Source: an uncultured Blautia sp. (GTDB taxonomy: Bacteria > Bacillota > Clostridia > Lachnospirales > Lachnospiraceae). Taken from it: a stretch of DNA of 64,000 nucleotides. Where the stretch lies: NCBI GenBank assembly GCA_937893675.1, contig CALBGI010000068.1:1-64000 (forward strand). Reading direction: 5' to 3'. Position numbers and translations under genes: made by a program. Positions within the stretch are counted from its first letter, which is position 1. Every line of letters starts with the position of its first letter. Below, piece by piece: positions 34,893-43,785 of this stretch. The notes beneath the pieces are model-generated. The model ran no database searches and was not told the DNA's origin. It worked only from the letters and a program-made list of their open reading frames with translations.

Positions 34893-36050
34893 TCATCTCC
34901 AGTCTGCCGTAAGCTCCACATTTTCAAAAAAATAGTGGAGAATTTCCTCATAGGTGTACCCCTCCTGCGCCATGACATCGGCTGCGCTCTGGCTCATCCC
35001 CACCCCATGTCCGTACCCCTTTCCGCTTATACATACCTTTTCCCGCGGCGTCACTTCCATCGTGATGTAAGCGCTGGGAAGAAGCGCGCCGCCCTTCATC
35101 TCTGCCCCGTCCTTTCCCTCAACGACAAGCCCCTCGGGCGCCAGAAATTCCCTGACATCGTATTCGCTCTCCAGGATGGAGATCCCTTCCTCCGTATATA
35201 CGCAGAGAGACACGATCGCACCGCTTTCGCTGCGCTTCATGGGTGCCAGATAATGAAGCTCTCCAGCGCATCCCAGCAGTTCTCTGGCGCGGGCATCCAG
35301 AGTTTCCCAGGGAAGCGTTGTTTCCCATACACTCCAGGGCGCGCCCACATCAAAATCACAGGGCACGCTTTTTAAATAGGCAGACACCTCCTGGACACCC
35401 CACACCTCATCTGTGCTGGTCTGCCCTGATGAGGTCGAAAAATAATAAGCCTCGATCAGCTCTCCCTGACAGGTAAGAACCTGTCCCGCCGTTTCCCGCA
35501 CCGCCCTGCTGGTGCTCTCCTGCGGGGGGACATTGCGGTACACCTGAAAATTCACGCTGTCGTCCACATCCGCTCCATACTGCGAGAGACTTTGTGTTTC
35601 CATCTGCCTGCAGGCATAGGTTCTGGCACATACCGCCTGCGCCTTCAGCGCTTCCAGCCCATAATCCGAGGGCATTTCACTGGGAACCACAGCTTCCAGA
35701 TACGTCTCCAGGGGCAGCTCGTTGATGAGAAAAAGCCCGCCCTCTCCCACATGGATCTCCAGCGTCCCCGCATAGACCGGCGCTTCCCCCTGCCGGGAAA
35801 TGCTTTCCACGCAGATCCCGCCTCCGTCGTCTGCCAAAACCAACGGCTCACCTCCAAGCTCCGGGCTGTCGGCAGTGTAGGTCATCCGCTCTTTGCCAAG
35901 ACAGATCACAGCTTCTTCGTGGCAGTACGTCCGGTAATCCGTATCCATAAGAAGCACGCGTATCTTTTGTTCTTCCGCTCCCGTCTCTTTGGCAGTCAAA
36001 AGCAGTCCTGCCTGTACAAAAACAAGACAAAAAAATCCGGTTTTTCTCAT
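34893..36050 (-). CDS. SpoIID/LytB-domain protein (secreted amidase enhancer or lytic transglycosylase-like)
   Basis: A 385-residue protein with a signal peptide (M-R-K-T then a hydrophobic run to about residue 20) and a SpoIID domain: L-P-L-E-T-Y-L-E-A-V-V-P-S-E-M-P, L-K-A-Q-A-V-C-A-R-T-Y-A, and the C-terminal G-K-G-Y-G-H-G-V-G-M-S-Q. SpoIID degrades glycan strands during engulfment; related LytB proteins stimulate amidases. The ATG at 36050 gives the signal peptide but has no ribosome site and lies inside the galM terminator stem. It sits right after galM. Confidence 0.85.
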   Translation of the reverse strand: MRKTGFFCLVFVQAGLLLTAKETGAEEQKIRVLLMDTDYRTYCHEEAVICLGKERMTYTADSPELGGEPLVLADDGGGICVESISRQGEAPVYAGTLEIHVGEGGLFLINELPLETYLEAVVPSEMPSDYGLEALKAQAVCARTYACRQMETQSLSQYGADVDDSVNFQVYRNVPPQESTSRAVRETAGQVLTCQGELIEAYYFSTSSGQTSTDEVWGVQEVSAYLKSVPCDFDVGAPWSVWETTLPWETLDARARELLGCAGELHYLAPMKRSESGAIVSLCVYTEEGISILESEYDVREFLAPEGLVVEGKDGAEMKGGALLPSAYITMEVTPREKVCISGKGYGHGVGMSQSAADVMAQEGYTYEEILHYFFENVELTADWR

Positions 36051-36074
36051 ACTGTATTTTATGAGAAAAACCGG
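36025..36074 (-). terminator. galM terminator that contains the spoIID-like start codon
   Basis: A perfect 14-base inverted repeat (36037-36050 with 36061-36074) with a 10-base loop, followed on the minus strand by ATTTTTTTGTC. The loop-side end of the second arm is the ATG of the SpoIID-like gene. Confidence 0.85.
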
Positions 36075-36087
36075 AAAAAAGAACACA

Positions 36088-37146
36088 TTATTTTATGTAG
36101 AAACGGTAAGCTGTCACAGAATGATATTTCTCCCCCGCCTCCAGCACCGGAGAGTGAAAGCCTTCTACATTCACTGCATTTGGCTCCACCTGTGTCTCCA
36201 GACAAAAGCCGTGGCGTTTGCCGTACACATGACCGTTCTTTCCTTTTTCATTTTCAATAAAATTACCTGCATAGAACTGCACACAGGGACAGTCCGTTGT
36301 CACATCCATGGCAATGCCGGTTTCTTCGCACCAGGCAGATGCAATTCTCCTGCGATTCCCCCTGGCATAATGATCTGTCACATAATTGTGATCAAATCCG
36401 CCGGTAAACTGCAGCTGTTCAAAATCTGCCTCAATATCCTGGCCAATGGTCTTGGCTGTCCGGAAATCCATGGGAGTTCCCGCTACCGGAGCATATTCCC
36501 CTGTGGGAATGGAAGCACTGTCCTTCACCGGGGTATACTTTTCTGCCTGGATCGTGAGATACTGTCCAAGCACATCTCCGCTTCCCTCACCTGCCAGATT
36601 AAAATAGGAATGGTTCGTCATGTTGGCAACGGTAGCCTCCTCCGCGATCGCCTGATACGTAATGCGAAGCTCATTTTCCTCCGTAAACTCATATTTCACA
36701 TTCACACGGAGTTCTCCCGGAAATCCATGGTCGTTGTCCGGACTGTTATAAAAGAACGTGACGCTGTTATCCTCCTCGTCTTTCTCTGCGCAGGTCCAGA
36801 GCTTCTTTTCAAACCCATCCGGCCCGCTGTGCAGATTGTTTCCATTTTCATTGGCCGGAAGGTGGACTTCTCTTCCTTCCAGCATAAAACGCGCGCCTTC
36901 GATGCGGTTTCCGCTTCGTCCGATGGTCGCCCCGAAAAAGCAGCCGTTCTTCTCATAGCCTGCCGGCTCATCATATCCCAGCACCACATCTCTCAAAACG
37001 CCGTATCTGTCCGGCACCACAAGCTTCATCAAAATGGCTCCATACTGCAGTACCTCTGCATAAGCGCCGGATCTGTTCTCCAGATGATAAACAGAGATCT
37101 CCTCTCCGGTGGAAAGCTGTCCAAAACTTCTTACTGTCACACTCAT
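36088..37146 (-). CDS. galM: Aldose 1-epimerase (mutarotase)
   Basis: The 352-residue enzyme interconverts alpha and beta anomers of galactose or glucose. Family motifs are present: G-A-T-I-G-R-S-G-N-R-I near residue 77, N-L-H-S-G near 104, N-H-S-Y-F-N-L-A-G with the catalytic His near 175, and the catalytic Glu in C-L-E-T-Q near 315. The ATG at 37146 with GGGAGG is chosen over a TTG six codons upstream. No other sugar genes are near. It lies downstream of the 6S RNA gene. Confidence 0.93.
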   Translation of the reverse strand: MSVTVRSFGQLSTGEEISVYHLENRSGAYAEVLQYGAILMKLVVPDRYGVLRDVVLGYDEPAGYEKNGCFFGATIGRSGNRIEGARFMLEGREVHLPANENGNNLHSGPDGFEKKLWTCAEKDEEDNSVTFFYNSPDNDHGFPGELRVNVKYEFTEENELRITYQAIAEEATVANMTNHSYFNLAGEGSGDVLGQYLTIQAEKYTPVKDSASIPTGEYAPVAGTPMDFRTAKTIGQDIEADFEQLQFTGGFDHNYVTDHYARGNRRRIASAWCEETGIAMDVTTDCPCVQFYAGNFIENEKGKNGHVYGKRHGFCLETQVEPNAVNVEGFHSPVLEAGEKYHSVTAYRFYIK

Positions 37147-37183
37147 TTCTTTTGTTCCTCCCAAAATACCCCATAAAATACAT

Positions 37184-37373
37184 GAAAATCCCGAGATGCC
37201 GTTCCCTTAATTTTGACGCCTAGCGGATGCTAGGTGGTTGTCCGCAACAGAGCTTCTGCCTACCACGACGAGAGGTCTGACATCCGTTCTGCGATATAGG
37301 ATTCCCAAAATGTCAATGTAGGTTCAAAATAACAAGGGGGCTCGCACATCCCAGGATTTTTTCTTTTTTCGTT
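37184..37373 (-). ncRNA. ssrS: 6S RNA
   Basis: The roughly 180-base minus-strand transcript can fold into the long rod with a central bubble typical of 6S RNA. The ends pair as AAATCC-TGGGATG with CATCTCG-GGATTT, closely like the closing stem of E. coli 6S. CCCTT pairs with AAGGG and TTTTGA with TCAAAA further in. CGGATG pairs with CATCCG in the terminal arm. The bubble lies between, around ACCTACATTGACA. 6S RNA binds the sigma-A RNA polymerase holoenzyme. A near-consensus promoter precedes it. The call is by structure and similarity of the ends; no covariance search was possible. Confidence 0.85.
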
Positions 37374-37379
37374 ATTTTT

Positions 37380-37408
37380 ATTATACTCCAGTGTATGCTG
37401 TTTTTCAA
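37380..37408 (-). promoter_or_regulatory. Sigma-A promoter of the 6S RNA gene
   Basis: TTGAAA and a perfect TATAAT spaced by 17 bases on the minus strand, immediately upstream of the 6S RNA. Confidence 0.85.
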
Positions 37409-37430
37409 CAGAAAATACATCCGCTTTTTA

Positions 37431-38852
37431 CTAAATCATTCCGTTGAGGCGCTGATAGAGATCTCTGGCATAGCTGTCCGTCATGCCGCTTATAAAGTCC
37501 GTAACCAGAAGAAGCCGCAAATACAGCTTTTCTTCCTCACTCCTGCACCTTCGGGCGCAGAGATGATACGTCTGACGGTAATTTTCGGAAATCAGGGTCA
37601 CCAGCTTTTTTTCCATCATGTTCAGCTCCAGATCCGTGTCATAGTAAATGACTGCCGGCACGAAGCGATCCAGAAGAAATTCCAGGATCGTCCCCGCTGA
37701 CACTTCCATCTGGAGGATCGGGCGGGAGGTAAAGGCATATCGGCATGCAATGTCACACAGCGCCCTTTTTATCCAATCGCCGTAGGTACGATAGAAAATA
37801 TCGTGCCCGTAGGTTCCCTCCATAATCTGACGGTAATTGGAGGTGAACCCATAGCTGGCACAGAAGATCAGCGAACTCTGCAGACGCACCAGAAAATTCT
37901 GCACTGCGTAAAGCTGTGGATTGCCCAGCTTTCGCTTCAGGGCATTGTCATACTGCTGATCAAGCATTGCCACCGGGTCCAGCCTTCCGGCATCCGCTCG
38001 GACGTTTCTCTGGGCTTCCACCAGCTCTTCCCGAAGCTTCTCGTAGGTGATGCAGCCCTTTTTGAATGCATCCTCAATATCCGCCGTACTGTAGGCAATG
38101 TCATCTGCCGCCTCCAGGATAAAAGTAAGCGGATGGCGCTTTCCAAAGGTTCCCATCTCTCTTGCGATTTCCTCATAAAGCGGCTGCTCCGCATAAAAAT
38201 AGCCCATTTTTTTGTCCTTGATGTTTCCGCTTTTGGGCTGGATGTCAAGGGAGGACACCGGATATTTTATGATGGTGTTCAAAAGAGCGTAGGTGAGGTT
38301 CATACCGTGCTCATTGCTGAGAAAATGAAGCTTCGCAACCTGACGGAGCGCCTGTGCATTTCCTTCAAAATGGTAAAAATCCTGAAGCATCTGGTCGCTC
38401 AGAAGCTCCGTCACCGCTCTTCCTTTGAAGGTAAGCGTGCGCATCTTGCGGACAAACCAGTCTCTTATGGCCTCCTCGCCAAAATGGCCGAACGGAGGAT
38501 TGCCCAAATCGTGGATCAGCCCGGCGCACTGAAGGATATCACAGATATCCGACTTGGTCTGAGGCGTAAATCCGGAATCCTTTCTGTTCTCGATCAGGTA
38601 CTGGGCGATATTCTGCCCCAGCGATTTTGCAAAAGAGGATACCTCCAGGGAATGGGTCAGACGGGTACGGATAAAATCACTTTTATCCAGGGCAAACACC
38701 TGCGTCTTGTCCTGCAGACGGCGAAAAGCTGAGCTTCCGATAATGCGGTGATAATCCTTTTCAAATTCACTCCGCAGATCACCGGCGCGCTGCGCTCCCG
38801 CACCTGTGTAGGTTCCGATTCTTTTCGTAGACAGAAGTCTGTTCCATTCCAT
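37431..38852 (-). CDS. dgt: Deoxyguanosinetriphosphate triphosphohydrolase-like HD protein
   Basis: This 473-residue HD-domain enzyme hydrolyses dNTPs to nucleoside and triphosphate. The H...HD...D metal set is seen in R-L-T-H-S-L-E-V (near residue 68) and G-L-I-H-D-L-G-N-P-P-F-G-H (near 117), with a further Asp in A-A-D-D-I-A-Y. The N-terminal R-S-E-F-E-K-D-Y-H-R-I-I-G-S-S-A-F-R-R-L pattern is typical. The start at 38852 has AAGGAG upstream and lies 19 bases after thrC ends. Confidence 0.94.
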   Translation of the reverse strand: MEWNRLLSTKRIGTYTGAGAQRAGDLRSEFEKDYHRIIGSSAFRRLQDKTQVFALDKSDFIRTRLTHSLEVSSFAKSLGQNIAQYLIENRKDSGFTPQTKSDICDILQCAGLIHDLGNPPFGHFGEEAIRDWFVRKMRTLTFKGRAVTELLSDQMLQDFYHFEGNAQALRQVAKLHFLSNEHGMNLTYALLNTIIKYPVSSLDIQPKSGNIKDKKMGYFYAEQPLYEEIAREMGTFGKRHPLTFILEAADDIAYSTADIEDAFKKGCITYEKLREELVEAQRNVRADAGRLDPVAMLDQQYDNALKRKLGNPQLYAVQNFLVRLQSSLIFCASYGFTSNYRQIMEGTYGHDIFYRTYGDWIKRALCDIACRYAFTSRPILQMEVSAGTILEFLLDRFVPAVIYYDTDLELNMMEKKLVTLISENYRQTYHLCARRCRSEEEKLYLRLLLVTDFISGMTDSYARDLYQRLNGMI

Positions 38853-38871
38853 CTGTTTTCCAAGCTCCTTT

Positions 38872-40365
38872 TTACTCTGTGATTCCCAGAATATCAAGAA
38901 CTGCCGCCGGCATATCCTGCGCGTCAACCACCCGGTCGTGAAGCACTGCAGCCGTGCGGATTTCCTCTACCGCCTTCGGCACCGCGATGCCGGACAGGGA
39001 AGACAGGGCATCCACAAGCGCAAAGTCATCCATTCCCTCATATCGGTCCGAAAGCGCGTCCATGACACTTCTGGTAAACTTATAAGGACTTGCCGTGGAA
39101 GCGATCACCGTAGGCGTGGTGTCCTGGGTATCCCGCAGATATTTCTGATAAACCCCTGCCGCAACCGCTGTGTGCGTATCAATGACATAGCCGCTTCCAT
39201 ACCAGGTTGCGCTGATGGCTTCTTTGGTCTGGCCCTCGCTGCAGTAATTTCCATAAAAGTCGCCAAGCTGCGCCTTCATCTCTTCTGTGATCGTGTACTC
39301 TCCGCCTTCGCCAAGCTCCTTCATAAACTGTGCGCACTTGTCTGCGTCATTTCCGGTCAGCCGATAGATCAGACGTTCCAGATTGCTGGAAACCAAAATA
39401 TCCATGGACGGAGAATTGGTAAGCAGGAATTCTCTCTTCCTGTCATAGGTTCCTGTTGCAAAGAAATCGCAGAGCACGCGGTTTTCGTTGGACGCACAGA
39501 TCAGCTTCCGGATGGGAAGGCCCATCTGTTTTGCATAATACGCCGCAAGGATGTTTCCGAAGTTTCCTGTAGGCACTACCACATTTATTTTCTGTCCATC
39601 CTTTATTTTGTTCTGCCGCACCAGGCTTGCATACGCATATACATAGTAGACGATCTGCGGCACAAGACGCCCGATATTGATGGAGTTTGCCGAAGAAAAC
39701 TGGAAGCCGGCCTTCTCAAGCTTCTCTGCCATTTCCCTGTCGTTGAACATATTTTTTACTGCCGTCTGGGCATCGTCAAAATTCCCTGTGATCCCGACCA
39801 CATACGTGTTGTTTCCCTTCTGGGTCACCATCTGTTTTTCCTGGATGGGACTCACACCGTGCTTCGGATAAAATACGATGATCTTTGTGCCCGGCACATC
39901 GGCAAAGCCTGCCATTGCAGCCTTTCCGGTATCACCGGAGGTTGCCGTAAGAATCACGATCTCATTTTGAATGTGATTCTTCCTGGCTGCGGTCGTCATA
40001 AGATGAGGAAGAATGGAAAGCGCCATGTCCTTGAACGCAATGGTGGCTCCGTGAAACAGCTCCAGAAAATATACGCCGTCCGCCTCGTGAAGGGGAGCGA
40101 TCTCTTCTGTGTCAAATTTGGAATCGTAGGCTCTGGCAATACAGCCCTTAAGCTCTTCTTCTGTAAAATCCGTCAAAAAGCGCCGCATCACCTCATAGGC
40201 CGTCTCCTGATACGTCATGCCGCAGAGTTTCTCCATGGGAATGTCAAGAGCCGGGATTTCTGTCGGGACAAAAAGGCCGCCGTTCTCGGAAAGACCTTTC
40301 AGTATTGCCATGGAAGCGCTCACCTGTTCATCCCCGCCCCGGGTGCTTTTATATAAAATCTCCAT
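38872..40365 (-). CDS. thrC: Threonine synthase, long form
   Basis: The 497-residue PLP enzyme converts O-phosphohomoserine to threonine. The PLP lysine lies in H-G-A-T-I-A-F-K-D-M-A near residue 113, and the phosphate-binding loop is G-N-F-G-N-I near 270. The N-terminal L-Y-K-S-T-R-G and the length place it in the long bacterial/fungal type. A TATACT box 55 bases upstream with a poor -35 may be its promoter. Confidence 0.95.
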   Translation of the reverse strand: MEILYKSTRGGDEQVSASMAILKGLSENGGLFVPTEIPALDIPMEKLCGMTYQETAYEVMRRFLTDFTEEELKGCIARAYDSKFDTEEIAPLHEADGVYFLELFHGATIAFKDMALSILPHLMTTAARKNHIQNEIVILTATSGDTGKAAMAGFADVPGTKIIVFYPKHGVSPIQEKQMVTQKGNNTYVVGITGNFDDAQTAVKNMFNDREMAEKLEKAGFQFSSANSINIGRLVPQIVYYVYAYASLVRQNKIKDGQKINVVVPTGNFGNILAAYYAKQMGLPIRKLICASNENRVLCDFFATGTYDRKREFLLTNSPSMDILVSSNLERLIYRLTGNDADKCAQFMKELGEGGEYTITEEMKAQLGDFYGNYCSEGQTKEAISATWYGSGYVIDTHTAVAAGVYQKYLRDTQDTTPTVIASTASPYKFTRSVMDALSDRYEGMDDFALVDALSSLSGIAVPKAVEEIRTAAVLHDRVVDAQDMPAAVLDILGITE

Positions 40366-40431
40366 AATCTGTCCGCCTTTCTCTTGTCATATGTTTGTTC
40401 TTCGTCTGATTCCCGTCTAGTATAACATATT

Positions 40432-40462
40432 AAGGCCATGTAGGAAATACCCACATGGCCTT
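40432..40462 (-). terminator. Inverted repeat after the SleB-like gene
   Basis: AAGGCCATGT and ACATGGCCTT form a perfect 10-base stem with an 11-base loop, in the gap before thrC. The T stretch after it on the minus strand is weak (TTAATATGTT). Confidence 0.6.
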
Positions 40463-40475
40463 ATCTTTACATTCT

Positions 40476-41336
40476 TTATATCTTTTCATCCGGCTGTTCC
40501 TCCGGATAGGTGTAAAATTCGTGCACTCCATGTTTAAAAAGACGCACCAGATCCTTTTCAAACCAGGTCACATTGTGAGACTCTGCTGCGGATTTCTGGA
40601 TAAAGAACAGTGCTCCTTCCGAGTAATCAACTCCTTCCAGCGCCTGCTTTACCGCCTCCCTCGTCTCGTCAGACACAGTGACTGTATAAATCCTGCCGTC
40701 ATAGGTGGGAGAAAACTGCGGCACGCCGTCCACATATTCCCATACCACATCTGTTACCGTATCCGGGAACTGATTGCTCTCTACACGGTTCAGAATTACA
40801 TTGGCCACCAGGATCTTGCCTTTTAAATCTTCGCCGCCGGCCTCCGCCTCAACAATGGAAAGAAGTGTATTGTAATCCGCATCGCTCATCATCTTCGGTG
40901 TGCTAGACAAGTCGGTCGCCGCTGCTTCCAGATGATCGACAGTGGCTTCCATACTGGAGCTGATGTTAAACTCCGTAACATTTTCTTCAACCTTCTTGAC
41001 ACGCTGTCCGACCATCACCTGCTCGCAGGAGGTTCCGATCCGGTTCACCGTGCTTCCGGGAGAAGGCGTCTCCTGAACACCGGAAACCACGCCGGCAATC
41101 CCTGTGGGCAAAAATGCTTCCTGGCTTTCCGACACGAACCTTGCCACGTCTTCTTCCGATTCTGCCGCCGCATAGACCCGGTCCTTCTCACTGTTGTCGA
41201 TGACCTGCGAGCCTACGGCAATGACAATCGCCGTAAAGGCGCAGGCTGTGATCATCATGAAGCTGCGCAGCGGCTGTAACGTTTTTCTGGTTTTTCTCCG
41301 TCTTGAACAACGACGCATAGATCCCTTTGCTCTCAT
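40476..41336 (-). CDS. Cell-wall hydrolase of the SleB/CwlJ family
   Basis: The 286-residue protein has a basic N-terminus, one membrane segment or uncleaved signal (about 26-44), a low-complexity linker, and a C-terminal Hydrolase_2 domain (about 155-275). The domain has L-L-S-I-V-E-A-E-A-G-G-E with the putative catalytic Glu, V-A-N-V-I-L-N-R-V near 180, and Q-F-S-P near 208. SleB-type enzymes cut the spore cortex or the cell wall. A strong promoter is about 280 bases upstream, so the leader is long. M1 at 41336 is used; M7 is possible. Confidence 0.87.
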   Translation of the reverse strand: MRAKGSMRRCSRRRKTRKTLQPLRSFMMITACAFTAIVIAVGSQVIDNSEKDRVYAAAESEEDVARFVSESQEAFLPTGIAGVVSGVQETPSPGSTVNRIGTSCEQVMVGQRVKKVEENVTEFNISSSMEATVDHLEAAATDLSSTPKMMSDADYNTLLSIVEAEAGGEDLKGKILVANVILNRVESNQFPDTVTDVVWEYVDGVPQFSPTYDGRIYTVTVSDETREAVKQALEGVDYSEGALFFIQKSAAESHNVTWFEKDLVRLFKHGVHEFYTYPEEQPDEKI

Positions 41337-41616
41337 ACCTTTATAATCCTTATAATTTTTTGTTTCTATTTTTTATCTTTTTGTAACATTTCTGTAATGT
41401 ATACGAAAATTATATTTAACATGGCGCAGGATGTCAAGCTTTTTTTGTTATTTTCTTCCAAAAAACGGTAAAACCAGGGGAAATCAAGGGAAAAATTTAC
41501 TATTTCACGGCAACAAAAAAAGACGCCCAACATACGGCTGCTTGTTCCATATCTTGTGTGTCCCCTTAATATAACTCTCCCCTGCGCAGGAAAATGTTTC
41601 CTCACCTGCAAAACTT
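41337..41616 (-). other. Long 5' leader of the SleB-like gene
   Basis: About 280 bases between the promoter and the start codon, within a 398-base gap. GGAAACATTTTCC near 41591-41603 forms a small hairpin, and an imperfect hairpin before a T7 run lies near 41515-41545. No known riboswitch consensus is recognised and no convincing small reading frame is seen. Confidence 0.45.
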
Positions 41617-41645
41617 ATTATATCTTTTTTTAACATTTTCGTCAA
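41617..41645 (-). promoter_or_regulatory. Sigma-A promoter upstream of the SleB-like gene
   Basis: TTGACG and a perfect TATAAT spaced by exactly 17 bases on the minus strand. Confidence 0.8.
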
Positions 41646-41688
41646 GTTTTTTCGCATGACATCATCTGACAGAAGGCGACATGGCGCC

Positions 41689-41725
41689 AAAAGAGCCCCG
41701 GCGATACCCGCCAGAGCTCTTTTTG
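41689..41725 (-). terminator. leuA terminator
   Basis: AAAAAGAGCTCTGGCGGG pairs with CGCCGGGGCTCTTTT with one mismatch, just after the leuA stop codon, ending in a T run. Confidence 0.85.
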
Positions 41726-41734
41726 TGCCATACC

Positions 41735-43393
41735 TTACCGGTTATTGATCGCCGCTACCAGAGCGTCGATTGAGGCATGGATAATATCAGAATGGAGTCC
41801 TGCTCCCCATGCAAGACTGCCGTCAGGCTTACGGATTCCCACATAGGCAATGGCGCGGGAGCTGGAGCTTTGTTCCAGTGCATGCTCCTGATAGGTCACC
41901 AGATCAAATTTCAGTTCATACGCCTTCTTAAGCGCATTGCTCACCGCATTGAGACGGCCGTTTCCTTTCGCCTCGGTGGTAATGGTTCTTCCCATAAATC
42001 TGGAAGTCACCTGGGTAACGATGCCGCCGTCCTCTGTCTGCTGGAAGTGAACGTCCTTCACACTGTAAGGCTCCACCACATTTTCGAAGGTTTTCTTGAA
42101 CAAACTGAAGATTTCCTCCGGCAGAAGCTCCTGATGGGTGTGGTCGGAAACCGCCTTTGCCACATAGCCCATGGCTTCCCGCATTTTGGGCGGCAGATTG
42201 AGACCAAACTTTGTCTCCAGAATATAGCCCACGCCGCCTTTTCCGGACTGACTGTTGATGCGGATAACATCTGCATCGTAGTTTCTTCCCACATCTGTCG
42301 GGTCGATCGGCAGATAAGGTACGTTCCAGTGCTCCGGATCCTTTTCCGCTCTCCAGTGCATGCCTTTTGCGATCGCGTCCTGATGCGAGCCGGAAAAAGC
42401 GGCAAACACCAGCGCTCCGCTGTACGGGCTTCTCTCGTCCACCTTCATGCCCGTACATTTCTCATAAACCTCGCAGATATGGGGCATATCCGAAAAATCC
42501 AGCTTCGGGTCCACGCCCTGGGAATACATATTCATGCCAAGGGTTACAATATCCACATTTCCGGTGCGTTCACCGTTTCCAAAAAGAGTGCCCTCGATCC
42601 TGTCCGCGCCGGCCAAAAGTCCCATCTCCGAATCCGCCACTCCGCAGCCTCGGTCATTGTGGGGATGAAGCGAAACTACCACATTCTCCCTGTATTTCAG
42701 GTTGTCGCACATGTATTCGATCTGACTTGCATATACGTGGGGCATGGAATGCTGCACGGTCACAGGAAGATTGATGATTGCCTTGTTGTCCGCAGTAGGC
42801 TGCCATACATCCAGCACGGCATTGCACACCTCAAGCGCATATTCCGGCTCTGTTCCCGTAAAACTCTCCGGGCTGTACTCAAACTGAAAGTTTCCTTCGG
42901 TCTCCTGCGCCAGATCCTTCAGAAGTTTCGCGCCCTCCACGGCAATCTTGAGGATTTCCTCCCTGGATCTGCGGAATACCTGTTCTCTCTGCGCCACAGA
43001 GGTGGAATTGTATACGTGGACAATGGCCTTGGGGGCGCCCTTCACCGCCTCAAAGGTTTTGCGGATAATATGCTCCCTGGCCTGGGTCAGAACCTGGATC
43101 GTCACATCCTCCGGGATCAGATTCTGCTCGATCAATGTGCGGAGAAAGGTGTATTCTGTCTCCGAAGCCGCAGGAAAACCAACCTCGATTTCCTTGAAGC
43201 CGATCTTGACCAGAAGCTTGAAAAATTCTATTTTCTGTTCCAGACTCATGGGGATCACCAGCGCCTGATTGCCGTCTCTTAAGTCTACAGAACACCAGAT
43301 CGGCGCTTTCTCCACATATTCTTTCTGTGCCCATTTCATGGATGTCACTGGCGGCATAAAATACTGTCTCCTGTATTTTCCTGCATTCATCAT
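41735..43393 (-). CDS. leuA: 2-isopropylmalate synthase
   Basis: The 552-residue enzyme condenses acetyl-CoA with 2-oxoisovalerate, the first committed step of leucine synthesis. The N-terminal TIM barrel has W-C-S-V-D-L-R-D-G-N-Q-A-L near residue 33 and H-P-H-N-D-R-G-C-G-V near 242. The C-terminal LeuA regulatory domain ends with D-I-I-H-A-S-I-D-A-L. This is the longer LeuA2-like type. The start at 43393 follows AGGAGGAG; the upstream in-frame extension belongs to the T-box leader. Confidence 0.95.
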   Translation of the reverse strand: MMNAGKYRRQYFMPPVTSMKWAQKEYVEKAPIWCSVDLRDGNQALVIPMSLEQKIEFFKLLVKIGFKEIEVGFPAASETEYTFLRTLIEQNLIPEDVTIQVLTQAREHIIRKTFEAVKGAPKAIVHVYNSTSVAQREQVFRRSREEILKIAVEGAKLLKDLAQETEGNFQFEYSPESFTGTEPEYALEVCNAVLDVWQPTADNKAIINLPVTVQHSMPHVYASQIEYMCDNLKYRENVVVSLHPHNDRGCGVADSEMGLLAGADRIEGTLFGNGERTGNVDIVTLGMNMYSQGVDPKLDFSDMPHICEVYEKCTGMKVDERSPYSGALVFAAFSGSHQDAIAKGMHWRAEKDPEHWNVPYLPIDPTDVGRNYDADVIRINSQSGKGGVGYILETKFGLNLPPKMREAMGYVAKAVSDHTHQELLPEEIFSLFKKTFENVVEPYSVKDVHFQQTEDGGIVTQVTSRFMGRTITTEAKGNGRLNAVSNALKKAYELKFDLVTYQEHALEQSSSSRAIAYVGIRKPDGSLAWGAGLHSDIIHASIDALVAAINNR

Positions 43394-43426
43394 AATTCTC
43401 TCCTCCTGTGGGTTGATTTTGTTTGA

Positions 43427-43730
43427 TACAAAAAAAAGCTCCCGTCCCTGCATCTTATGCAAGAGACGGAAGACATTTGTCCTACGCGGTACCACTCTTT
43501 TTCATGAATAAATTCATACACTCACCGGATACGGAATGCGCTGCATTCTTATATCCCTTCCTTTTAACGGAGGATGCCGTCTGCACCTACTCTTCTCCCG
43601 GGAATTTCAGGCAGCTGCTCCGAGGCGAGTTCCACAAATTCCTTCCGCTGCTTCCCACCAGCCAGCAGCTCTCTGCGCTCCGGTTATTGTGTACTATTCC
43701 TCTTCCAAGCATTTATCGTATTTAATATAG
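43427..43730 (-). ncRNA. T-box leader controlling leuA
   Basis: The minus strand carries the T-box core AGAGTGGTACCGCG (near 43485-43498) and a terminator (CCGTCTCTTGCAT with ATGCAGGGACGG, then TTTTTTTT). The long stem I region contains GAACTCGCC, a fitting CTC leucine specifier. The leader senses uncharged tRNA-Leu. Confidence 0.9.
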
Positions 43731-43735
43731 TCCAT

Positions 43736-43764
43736 ACCTTACCATGAAATCCGGCCTTTGTCAA
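43736..43764 (-). promoter_or_regulatory. Promoter of the leuA T-box transcript
   Basis: TTGACA with TAAGGT spaced by 17 bases on the minus strand, just upstream of the leader. The -35 is perfect and the -10 is weak. Confidence 0.6.
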
Positions 43765-43785
43765 CACATTAATGCGCTAAATTCT

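Noticed and set aside
41505..41690. Small 61-codon frame upstream of the SleB-like gene
   Set aside because: It crosses the promoter, has no ribosome site and no family resemblance.
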